A program made the translations under genes and the position numbers. From an uncultured Faecalibacterium sp. (GTDB lineage Bacteria; Bacillota; Clostridia; Oscillospirales; Ruminococcaceae): 8,602 nucleotides of DNA. Location: the NCBI GenBank assembly GCA_937915335.1, contig CALDLZ010000429.1, positions 1-8,602 of the forward strand. Reading direction: 5' to 3'. Shown piece after piece: positions 1 through 5,549 of this stretch; position 1 is the first letter of the stretch; each line of letters starts with the position of its first letter. The notes under the pieces were generated by a model. It made no database searches. It worked only from the letters and a program-made list of their open reading frames with translations, and was not told the origin of the DNA.

Positions 1-77
1 ATGCAAAGACGACGCAAATCTATTGAAAAAAGTGATAAATAAAATTACTTTGATTGATAATTTGGGCTGTTCCCCGG

Positions 78-106
78 TTGTTTTGGGACGTAAAGTGTGG
101 TATACT
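78..106 (+). promoter_or_regulatory. Promoter of the ABC importer operon
   Basis: A sigma-A-type promoter is visible: -35 TTGTTT at 78-83, a 17-base spacer, and -10 TATACT at 101-106. The -10 is preceded by TGG, making it an extended -10 element. Transcription would start near 113, giving a leader of about 95 bases before the binding-protein gene. The site was read by eye and is not experimentally supported. Confidence 0.6.
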
Positions 107-117
107 TCACGAGTGTA

Positions 118-146
118 AAGCGGCAGCTTAATGTAAGAGGCCGCTT
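118..146 (+). promoter_or_regulatory. 5'-terminal leader hairpin of the importer mRNA
   Basis: Arms AAGCGGC (118-124) and GCCGCTT (140-146) pair perfectly. Inside them is an AG/AG 2x2 internal loop, then CTTA (127-130) pairs with TAAG (134-137) around an ATG triloop. The hairpin begins only about five bases after the predicted transcription start. Such 5'-terminal stem-loops are known to protect some abundant bacterial mRNAs, which would suit a binding-protein message; that role is inferred. A weaker GCGG/CCGC hairpin follows at 163-180. The leader is too short for a T-box and matches no riboswitch I recognise. Confidence 0.5.
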
Positions 147-206
147 GGAAACTGACTTTCATGCGGTGTCCTGTTGCCGCGAAAGTAGAATTGAGGGAGT
201 AATATC

Positions 207-1232
207 ATGCGTAAAATTTCTCGTCGTTCGTTCCTGTCTGCTGCCGCTGTCTGCGGGGCTGCTGCTGCTCTGACCGCCTGCGGCGGCTCTTCTTCCAGCA
301 CTGCTGCTTCTTCCACCGCTTCCTCTGCCGTGGCTTCTGCCGCCGCAGCCGATGGCCAGCAGTATACCGTTGGCATCTGCCAGCTGGTGGAGCACGCCGC
401 TCTGGATGCCGCTACCCAGGGTTTTGAGGATGCCCTGACCGCACAGTTCGGCGAGAATGTCACCTTCGACTTCCAGAACGCCCAGAACGATTCCGCAACC
501 TGCGCCACCATCGCCAACGGCTTTGTTTCCGCGGGCGTTGACCTGATCATGGCAAACGCTACCCCTGCTCTGCAGGCTGCACAGGCTGCCACCAACACCA
601 TCCCCATCCTGGGCACCTCCGTCACCGAGTACGGCGTGGCTCTGGGTCTGAGCGATTTCGACGGCACCGTGGGTGGCAACGTCTCCGGTACCTCCGACCT
701 GGCTCCTCTGGATCAGCAGGCTGATATGATCACCGAGTGGCTGCCCGAGGCAACCAAGGTTGGCCTGCTCTACTGCTCCGCCGAGGCAAACAGCCAGTAT
801 CAGGTAGACGAGGTCCAGAAGTACCTCGAGGCCAAGGGCATCACTGCTACCCAGTATTCCTTCTCCGATTCCAACGATCTGGCTTCTGTCTGCCAGAAGG
901 CTGCTGACGAGAACGACGCTGTGTATGTTCCTACCGATAACACAGTCGCCGCGAACACCGGCATTGTGGATGGCATCTGCCGTCCCGCTAAGAAGCCTGT
1001 GTTCGCAGGCGAGGAGGGCATCTGCTCCGGCTGCGGCGTGGCTACCCTGTCCATCAGCTATTATGACCTGGGCTATACCACCGGTGAGATGGCTGCTAAG
1101 ATCCTGACCGGCGAGGCCGATATCTCCACCATGCCCATCGAGTACACCAACGTGACCAAGAAGTACAACAAGGCCATCTGCGATGACCTGGGTATGACCG
1201 TCCCCGAGGGCTACGAGGCCATTGAGGGGTAA
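207..1232 (+). CDS. ABC transporter substrate-binding lipoprotein (TrpX-like, DUF534/PF04392 family)
   Basis: This is the extracellular solute receptor of an ABC importer, 341 aa. The N-terminus is a lipoprotein signal peptide with lipobox Leu22-Thr23-Ala24-Cys25, so Cys25 should be lipidated and anchor the protein to the outer face of the membrane. The start of the signal, S-R-R-S-F-L (residues 5-10), resembles a twin-arginine motif. A Ser/Ala-rich linker (about 27-47) leads to the two-lobed binding domain, which opens with the family-typical stretch VGICQLVEHAALDAATQGF. The ATG is preceded by GAGGGAG (193-199) at good spacing. Permease and ATPase genes of the same importer family follow. 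Every Glu codon is GAG and nearly every Lys codon is AAG, a bias consistent with high expression. Family members include tryptophan/tyrosine-type receptors, but the ligand here cannot be read from sequence. Confidence 0.9.
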   Translation: MRKISRRSFLSAAAVCGAAAALTACGGSSSSTAASSTASSAVASAAAADGQQYTVGICQLVEHAALDAATQGFEDALTAQFGENVTFDFQNAQNDSATCATIANGFVSAGVDLIMANATPALQAAQAATNTIPILGTSVTEYGVALGLSDFDGTVGGNVSGTSDLAPLDQQADMITEWLPEATKVGLLYCSAEANSQYQVDEVQKYLEAKGITATQYSFSDSNDLASVCQKAADENDAVYVPTDNTVAANTGIVDGICRPAKKPVFAGEEGICSGCGVATLSISYYDLGYTTGEMAAKILTGEADISTMPIEYTNVTKKYNKAICDDLGMTVPEGYEAIEG

Positions 1233-1241
1233 CGCCTCAGT

Positions 1242-1264
1242 CTGCTTCCTTGATAGGAAAGCAG
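1242..1264 (+). repeat. Small hairpin just after the binding-protein gene
   Basis: CTGCTTCCT (1242-1250) pairs with AGGAAAGCAG (1255-1264) across a TGAT loop, with one bulged base. It lies ten bases after the stop codon and just before the terminator-like hairpin at 1283-1312. No T-run follows, so it is more likely a 3'-end stabiliser than a terminator. That role is inferred. Confidence 0.4.
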
Positions 1265-1282
1265 GGATACAATAGAAAATAG

Positions 1283-1316
1283 CGGAGAAGGGCCTTTTTG
1301 GGTTCTTCTCCGTTTT
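1283..1316 (+). terminator. Intra-operon terminator or attenuator hairpin
   Basis: CGGAGAAGGGCC (1283-1294) pairs with GGTTCTTCTCCG (1301-1312), giving a 12-bp stem with two G-U pairs and the six-base loop TTTTTG. TTTT follows at 1313-1316. The T-run is short, so termination is probably partial. It lies between the binding-protein and permease genes, where partial termination would give more binding protein than membrane components. That arrangement is common in ABC importer operons; the effect here is inferred. Confidence 0.6.
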
Positions 1317-1341
1317 CCCGTATTATAAAAAGTGTAATTAT

Positions 1342-1347
1342 AGGAGG
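1342..1347 (+). promoter_or_regulatory. Ribosome binding site fixing the permease TTG start
   Basis: AGGAGG stands 8 bases before TTG at 1356. It is a near-perfect Shine-Dalgarno sequence, and it settles the choice of a non-ATG start. Confidence 0.8.
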
Positions 1348-1355
1348 AAACCGTT

Positions 1356-2303
1356 TTGGAGATTCTTGCAAGACTTGCCAATCTGCCCGGCGCGCTGCCC
1401 GGTGCCTGTGCCCAGGGTCTGATCTGGGGCATCATGGCGATTGGTGTGTATCTGACCTATCGTATTCTGGATGTGGCTGACCTGACCGTGGACGGCTCCT
1501 TCGGCACCGGAGGCGCTGTCTGCGTCATGTGCCTGCTGTCCGGCATGAACGTCTGGCTGGCTCTGCTCGTGGCCCTGTTGGCCGGTCTGGCTACCGGCTT
1601 TGTCACCGGTCTGCTCCACACCTTTATGGGCATCCCGGCCATTCTGGCAGGTATCCTGACCCAGCTGGCCCTTTACTCCATCAACCTGAAGATCATGGGC
1701 AAGGCCAACCAGTCCATCAATGTGGATAAGTACGACCTGCTCATCTCCCTGCGCTGGGTCAAGGAGTTCGCTCTCCACAACCCCATCATTATGGTCATCA
1801 TCGTCAGCGCTGTGGTCATCGGTGTGCTGTACTGGTTCTTTGGCACCGAGCTGGGCTGCGGCATCCGTGCCACTGGCTCCAACCCCGCCATGAGCCGTGC
1901 CCAGGGCATCAACACCAACTTCAACGTCGTGCTGGGTCTGGCTGTTTCCAACGGTCTGGTCGCCCTGTCCGGTGCGCTGCTGAGCCAGTATCAGGGCTTT
2001 GCCGATGTCAGCATGGGTCGTGGTGCCATCGTTATCGGTCTGGCCGCTGTCATCATCGGTGAGGCTGTGTTTGGACGCATCTTCCACAACTTTGCCCTCA
2101 AGCTGGTGTCCGTCTCTCTGGGCGCCATCATCTACTATATTGTTATTCAGCTGGTGCTGACGCTTGGCTTTGACGCAAACCTGCTCAAGCTGCTCAGTGC
2201 TTCCGTCGTGGCAGTGTTCCTGGCAGTGCCCTATTGGAAGAGCAAGTATTTCGCAAAGCCCGCGGCAAAGAAGGCACAGAAGGAGGACGCAAAAAATGCT
2301 TGA
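1356..2303 (+). CDS. ABC transporter permease (COG4120, BPD_transp_2 type)
   Basis: This is the integral membrane channel subunit of the importer, 315 aa, presumably working as a dimer with the ATPase encoded next. Hydrophobic segments are visible at roughly residues 20-37, 50-62, 65-85, 92-112, 142-162, 190-212, 222-240, 248-272 and 280-295. The loop GCGIRATGSNPAMSRAQGIN (about 168-187) matches the conserved cytoplasmic region of this permease superfamily, which is thought to contact the ATPase. The C-terminus is a short Lys/Ala-rich tail. The start is TTG, chosen because TAGGAGGAAA (1341-1350) lies at ideal distance and no in-frame ATG precedes the first membrane segment. Its last 8 bases overlap the ATPase start, indicating translational coupling. 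Confidence 0.9.
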   Translation: MEILARLANLPGALPGACAQGLIWGIMAIGVYLTYRILDVADLTVDGSFGTGGAVCVMCLLSGMNVWLALLVALLAGLATGFVTGLLHTFMGIPAILAGILTQLALYSINLKIMGKANQSINVDKYDLLISLRWVKEFALHNPIIMVIIVSAVVIGVLYWFFGTELGCGIRATGSNPAMSRAQGINTNFNVVLGLAVSNGLVALSGALLSQYQGFADVSMGRGAIVIGLAAVIIGEAVFGRIFHNFALKLVSVSLGAIIYYIVIQLVLTLGFDANLLKLLSASVVAVFLAVPYWKSKYFAKPAAKKAQKEDAKNA

Positions 2304-3090
2304 GATCCAGAATGTTTCCAAGACCTTCAACGCCGGTACGGTTAACGAGAAAACGGCCCTGAACGGTCTGAACCTGAAGTTGAACGAGGGTGACTTTGTC
2401 ACCGTCATCGGCGGCAACGGCGCGGGCAAATCCACCATGCTGAACGCCGTGGCCGGTGTCTGGCCCGTGGATAGCGGTAAGATCATCATTGACGGCATCG
2501 ACGTGACCAAACTGAGCGAGTATCAGCGTGCCGCTTACATCGGCCGCGTGTTCCAGGACCCCATGACCGGCACCGCGGCCACCATGCAGATCGAGGAAAA
2601 CCTCGCCTTGGCCGCCCGGCGCGGTAAGCGCCGCGGCCTGAAGATCGGCATCACCAAGGCCGAGCGGGAGCGCTACCGTGAACTGCTCAAGAGTCTGGAT
2701 CTGGGCCTGGAGGATCGTCTGACCGCCCGTGTGGGTCTGCTGTCCGGTGGTCAGCGTCAGGCGCTGACTCTGCTCATGGCCACCATGAACAAGCCCAAGC
2801 TCCTGTTGCTGGACGAGCACACTGCTGCCCTTGACCCCAAGACCGCACTCAAGGTGCTAACCCTCTCGGCCAAGATCGTGGAGGAGAACCACCTGACCAC
2901 CATGATGATCACCCACAATATGAAGGATGCCATCAAGTATGGCAACCGCCTGATTATGATGCACGAGGGCCATATCATCTATGATGTCTCCGGTGAGGAG
3001 AAGAAGAACCTGCATGTCTCCGACCTGCTGGCCAAGTTCCAGATCGCGTCCGGCGGCGAGTTCGCAAATGACCGCATGATCCTTTCTTAA
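2296..3090 (+). CDS. ABC transporter ATP-binding protein (COG1101 type)
   Basis: This is the cytoplasmic ATPase that powers the importer, 264 aa. All the nucleotide-binding motifs are present: Walker A GGNGAGKST (39-47), Q-loop Gln87, signature LSGGQ (149-153), Walker B LLLLDE (169-174) with catalytic Glu174, the D-loop region AALD, and switch His207 in ITHNM. The reading frame is open further upstream to 2164, but ATG 2296 is chosen because AGGAGG (2281-2286) sits 9 bases before it and the protein then starts at the usual MLEIQNVSKTF. The first 8 bases overlap the end of the permease gene. The chain matches the usual length for the family and looks intact. Confidence 0.93.
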   Translation: MLEIQNVSKTFNAGTVNEKTALNGLNLKLNEGDFVTVIGGNGAGKSTMLNAVAGVWPVDSGKIIIDGIDVTKLSEYQRAAYIGRVFQDPMTGTAATMQIEENLALAARRGKRRGLKIGITKAERERYRELLKSLDLGLEDRLTARVGLLSGGQRQALTLLMATMNKPKLLLLDEHTAALDPKTALKVLTLSAKIVEENHLTTMMITHNMKDAIKYGNRLIMMHEGHIIYDVSGEEKKNLHVSDLLAKFQIASGGEFANDRMILS

Positions 3091-3099
3091 AGAACTTTG

Positions 3100-3119
3100 G
3101 CTTCCTCTGGTCTGGAAGC
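3100..3119 (+). repeat. Small hairpin after the ATPase gene
   Basis: GCTTCC (3100-3105) pairs with GGAAGC (3114-3119) around an 8-base loop, ten bases after the stop codon. No T-run follows. It may be a 3'-end stabiliser. The rest of 3120-3189 is A-rich and shows no gene. Confidence 0.3.
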
Positions 3120-3189
3120 ATGGATGCGGGAGGTTGATGAACGGATAAACCGCAAAAAGAAAAGATGAAATAACAGTAAAACATAAAGT

Positions 3190-3232
3190 GCAGAACACCC
3201 CTGCCGGGAAATCCCCGGCAGGGGTGTTCTGC
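3190..3232 (+). terminator. Strong terminator hairpin between convergent genes, probably bidirectional
   Basis: GCAGAACACCCCTGCCGGG (3190-3208) and its exact complement (3214-3232) form a perfect 19-bp GC-rich stem with a 5-base loop. It lies between the stop of the ATPase gene (+) and the stop of the sugar kinase gene (-). Plus-strand RNA continues with TTCTCTG. Minus-strand RNA continues into a moderately U-rich stretch, CACTTTATGTTTTACTG. Neither side has a classic unbroken U-run, but the stem is very stable and the convergent position fits shared termination. Confidence 0.75.
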
Positions 3233-3250
3233 TTCTCTGAAAAAATCAGC

Positions 3251-4339
3251 TTACCGCTTGATATCGTAGTTCATGTTCATCAGGTTGCGGATGGAGCTGA
3301 CATCGTCGGTGATGTTGGCATCGCCGTGGATGGTGTGCTTGATGGCGCTGCTTGCCACGGCAAAGTTGATCATATCCATGGCGCGGTAATCGTGGAGCAT
3401 GGCGTAGATCAGGCCGCTGGCAAAGGCATCGCCGCCGCCTACACGATCCAGGATATTGAAGGTGTAGAGCTTACTCTCGAAGGTGTGGCCATCGTACCAC
3501 ATAAAGGCCTTCAGGCTGTTCTCGCTGCCGCTGTGAGCATAACGGACATGGCGGGCAATGCACTTGAGGTTGGGGTAACGCTCAATGAAGTGCTGGAAGA
3601 TCTCGTCCTGCTGCTCGTAGCTGGGCTGCAGGGGCACGCCGTCCTTCCAGTCGCCCTTGCTGTGGTCGTTCTCGTCCTTCCACAGGTGGTAGGGCTCGAT
3701 GCCCAGCAGAACGTCAACGTAAGGCAGGCACTCGGTGCAGAAGTCACGGGCTTCCTCCCAGCTCCACAGGGAAGAGCGGAAATTGCCGTCAAAGCTGACG
3801 GTCAGGCCCTTCTTCTTGGCGACCTTGAGCATATCAATGATAAGGCCGCGGCAGTTGGGGCCCAGTGCCGGGGTGATGCCGCTGAGGTGGAGCCAGTCGT
3901 AGCCCTCCAGCAGTTCATCCAGATCGACCTGAGAGAAGTCGTACTCAGTGATGGCGCTGTGCTTGCGGTCGTAGATGACCTTGGAAGCGCGGATGCCATA
4001 ACCGGTCTCCAGATAGTAAGTACCCAGTCGGTTGGAGGGGGTCTCGTCGGGCTCGGTCAGGATCATGGGGGTGCAGTGCACATCGTTGGAGCGGAGCCAG
4101 CGCACCGCGCTCTTGCCCAGACTGTTGTTGGGCACCACGCTGAAGAAGGTGCTGTCCACGCCCAGGTTGGCCAGGGCCAGTGCAATGTTGGCCTCGCTGC
4201 CGCCGTAGCTGGCCTCAAAGCTGGAAGCCATGCGGATCTTTTCATAGTTCGGCGGGGTCAGACGGAGCATGATCTCGCCGCAGGTAATAAATTTCTGCCC
4301 ATTGGGCTCGCTGCCGAGGATGGGGTTGTAATGTTCCAT
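3251..4339 (-). CDS. PfkB-family sugar kinase, probably 2-keto-3-deoxygluconate kinase
   Basis: This is a cytoplasmic ribokinase-like kinase of 362 aa. It probably phosphorylates 2-keto-3-deoxygluconate to KDPG in hexuronate or pectin breakdown. Visible motifs are the N-terminal PfkB signature region YGGSEANIALALANLG (about 45-60), a central DGNFR typical of KDG kinases, and the C-terminal signature DRVGGGDAF (298-306), with catalytic base Asp304 and the anion hole GGGD. The C-terminus carries HGDANITDD, usual in this subgroup. The ATG at 4339 has an AGGAGG ribosome site (complement at 4346-4351). No KDPG aldolase, isomerase or uronate transporter gene is in view, so the substrate assignment rests on family resemblance alone. 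Other 2-keto sugar acids or sugars remain possible. The chain is somewhat longer than many KDG kinases, with an insertion around the DENDHSKGDWKDG segment. Confidence 0.88.
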   Translation of the reverse strand: MEHYNPILGSEPNGQKFITCGEIMLRLTPPNYEKIRMASSFEASYGGSEANIALALANLGVDSTFFSVVPNNSLGKSAVRWLRSNDVHCTPMILTEPDETPSNRLGTYYLETGYGIRASKVIYDRKHSAITEYDFSQVDLDELLEGYDWLHLSGITPALGPNCRGLIIDMLKVAKKKGLTVSFDGNFRSSLWSWEEARDFCTECLPYVDVLLGIEPYHLWKDENDHSKGDWKDGVPLQPSYEQQDEIFQHFIERYPNLKCIARHVRYAHSGSENSLKAFMWYDGHTFESKLYTFNILDRVGGGDAFASGLIYAMLHDYRAMDMINFAVASSAIKHTIHGDANITDDVSSIRNLMNMNYDIKR

Positions 4340-4363
4340 AACGCTCCTCCTAAAAGTCGTTTC

Positions 4364-4391
4364 TGGTATACCGTTTCATGTGAGAACACAT
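4364..4391 (-). promoter_or_regulatory. Candidate operator region in the kinase leader
   Basis: Two dyad symmetries lie between the predicted transcription start and the ribosome site. One is the perfect 8-base palindrome GGTATACC (4365-4372). The other is ATGTG-AGAA-CACAT (4378-4391). The stretch at 4364-4378 loosely resembles a LacI/CcpA-type operator but has several mismatches. Repression by a sugar-responsive regulator would fit a carbohydrate kinase gene; this is inference from symmetry only. Confidence 0.3.
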
Positions 4392-4401
4392 TGTTGTATC
4401 C

Positions 4402-4430
4402 ATTATACCGCACCGGCCACCGGATAGCAA
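4402..4430 (-). promoter_or_regulatory. Promoter of the sugar kinase gene
   Basis: Read on the minus strand, -35 TTGCTA (complement at 4425-4430) is followed by a 17-base spacer and a perfect -10 TATAAT (complement at 4402-4407). The spacer contains the repeated element CCGGTG-G-CCGGTG. Transcription should start near 4396, leaving a leader of about 57 bases. The site shows that the kinase is transcribed on its own and does not only rely on read-through from the radical SAM gene. Confidence 0.65.
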
Positions 4431-4478
4431 GCAAATGCCGTTGCGATAGAGAGAAAAAGAAAGCGAAATTTTGGTGGT

Positions 4479-4510
4479 TTTGACGAATTATTTCTTATAC
4501 ACCCGTCAAA
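4479..4510 (-). terminator. Weak hairpin at the end of the radical SAM gene
   Basis: TTTGACG and CGTCAAA (4479-4485 and 4504-4510) pair perfectly over 7 bp around an 18-base loop that includes the stop codon. The minus-strand RNA then continues into a pyrimidine-rich run (TTTCTTTTTCTCTCT). The loop is large and the U-run is distant, so this is at best a weak terminator. Confidence 0.25.
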
Positions 4511-5415
4511 TCAAAGCTCGGCGTATACTCTTCCTTTGCGCTGCTCTTCTGCTGCATATAGCCATCACTGAGCCCCAGATCCATGGCGTAGTTGACCACC
4601 CGGCGGTACTCGTAGGTGGTGATGCGCCGCCCGATGCCGTGCTCGGCGGCTTTATAGAATGGGGTGTACTGGCTCATCACGCTGGGCAGGAAGCACCCGG
4701 GGTCGGCCCTGTTCCATGCCGCCATCTGGTCGAGGACGGCAAAGCTGTCATCCACATGGCCGGGCAGGGCAAGGTGCCGCAAAATCACACCCCGCTGCAA
4801 GATGCCTTCACTGTTAAAGACAGGATGCCCGGCCTGGGCCATCATGGCTTCAATGGCGGGTTTGGCGTTGGCGAAATAATCCGGTGCGGCGGAAAGTTCC
4901 GCCGAAAGGGCAGGGGAGACGTATTTCAGGTCGGCCAGCCAGATGTCGATGTGGCCTTTCCAGGCATTCGCGCTCTCCACAGTCTCGTAGCCGCCCGTGT
5001 TGCAGACGATGGGCAGGCACAGTCCCTGTGCCCGGGCCAGGTCGAGGGCGGCAATGATCCAGGGCCGCCACTGGCCGGGCGTGACCAGATTGATATTGTG
5101 GGCCCCCTGTGCCTGCAGGTTCAGGAAGATCTCAGCCAGATGCTCCACTGTGATCTCCTTGCCCAGCCCCTCGGCGCTGATGGGGTAGTTCTGGCAGAAG
5201 CAGCACTTGAGGGTGCAGCCGGAAAAGAACACCGTGCCGCTGCCCTGGGTACCGCTGATGCAGGGCTCCTCCCAGAAGTGCAGGGCCGCGCGGGCAGCTT
5301 TTAAGGCGCTGCCTGCCCCGCAGAAGCCGACCTGCCCGGCGGCACGGTTGGCTTTGCACTGCCGGGGGCAGAGGGTGCAGGCTTCTGGAACGGCAACAGA
5401 AATGGTTTTGGGCAT
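4495..5415 (-). CDS. Radical SAM protein, PflX / pyruvate-formate-lyase-activase-like (COG1313)
   Basis: This is a predicted cytoplasmic iron-sulfur enzyme of 306 aa that cleaves S-adenosylmethionine to make a radical. The radical SAM motif is C67-x3-C71-x2-C74 (GCTLKCCFCQN), which should bind a [4Fe-4S] cluster. Ahead of it is a second cysteine group, C13, C16, C20 (CTLCPRQC) and C32 (GFCG), characteristic of the PflX group and possibly an extra metal site. The C-terminal part carries the family-typical RHLALPGHVDD and the later MSQYTPF. ATG 5415 is preferred over the in-frame TTG at 5424 because AAAGGA (complement 5426-5431) is 10 bases from the ATG but only one base from the TTG. The natural substrate of this group is not established. 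No glycyl-radical enzyme is encoded nearby, so calling it a formate-lyase activase would overreach. Confidence 0.88.
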   Translation of the reverse strand: MPKTISVAVPEACTLCPRQCKANRAAGQVGFCGAGSALKAARAALHFWEEPCISGTQGSGTVFFSGCTLKCCFCQNYPISAEGLGKEITVEHLAEIFLNLQAQGAHNINLVTPGQWRPWIIAALDLARAQGLCLPIVCNTGGYETVESANAWKGHIDIWLADLKYVSPALSAELSAAPDYFANAKPAIEAMMAQAGHPVFNSEGILQRGVILRHLALPGHVDDSFAVLDQMAAWNRADPGCFLPSVMSQYTPFYKAAEHGIGRRITTYEYRRVVNYAMDLGLSDGYMQQKSSAKEEYTPSFDLTGV

Positions 5416-5440
5416 AATATCCAAGTCCTTTGCAAAAGAT

Positions 5441-5469
5441 TTGACAGAATTGCTACCACTTATTATACC
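5441..5469 (+). promoter_or_regulatory. Distal promoter candidate for fbp
   Basis: A consensus -35 TTGACA (5441-5446) is followed by a 17-base spacer and -10 TATACC (5464-5469). It reads toward fbp and overlaps the oppositely oriented -10 of the radical SAM gene. Confidence 0.45.
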
Positions 5470-5470
5470 A
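5462..5470 (-). promoter_or_regulatory. Extended -10 promoter of the radical SAM gene
   Basis: On the minus strand the sequence reads TGGTATAAT (complement 5462-5470), a perfect -10 preceded by the TGn extension. No good -35 is seen 16-18 bases upstream, which extended -10 promoters can tolerate. Transcription would start near 5455, about 40 bases before the start codon. Confidence 0.5.
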
Positions 5471-5484
5471 TTTATGACACGTGA

Positions 5485-5495
5485 TGTGGTATACT
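5485..5495 (+). promoter_or_regulatory. Proximal extended -10 promoter of fbp
   Basis: TGTGGTATACT contains the -10 TATACT (5490-5495) with the TGG extension. The same 11 bases occur at 96-106 in the promoter of the ABC importer. No clear -35 is present at the right distance. Transcription would start near 5502, about 48 bases before the fbp ATG. Confidence 0.5.
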
Positions 5496-5549
5496 ATGGT
5501 AAAATATTATATATCATGCAAAAATACTGCATATCAGACGGAGGGTATC

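Noticed and set aside
29..51. AT-rich inverted repeat AAAGTGAT/ATTACTTT near the left edge, as a terminator of an upstream gene
   Set aside because: The stem is weak, contains a G-U pair, and has no T-run after it.
2..118. A frame open from the left edge to 118, possibly the tail of an upstream gene
   Set aside because: It runs through the predicted promoter, is AT-rich unlike the genes here, and shows no recognisable protein. It cannot be ruled out without the upstream sequence.
1338..2510. A 390-codon minus-strand frame opposite the permease and ATPase
   Set aside because: It is rich in Gln, His, Asp and Gly, as expected for the complement of hydrophobic membrane codons, and has no homologous motif.
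3188..4483. A 431-codon plus-strand frame opposite the sugar kinase
   Set aside because: It lies antisense to a clear PfkB kinase and starts inside the terminator hairpin. Its composition (Val/Ala/Gly/His rich) is that of a shadow frame.
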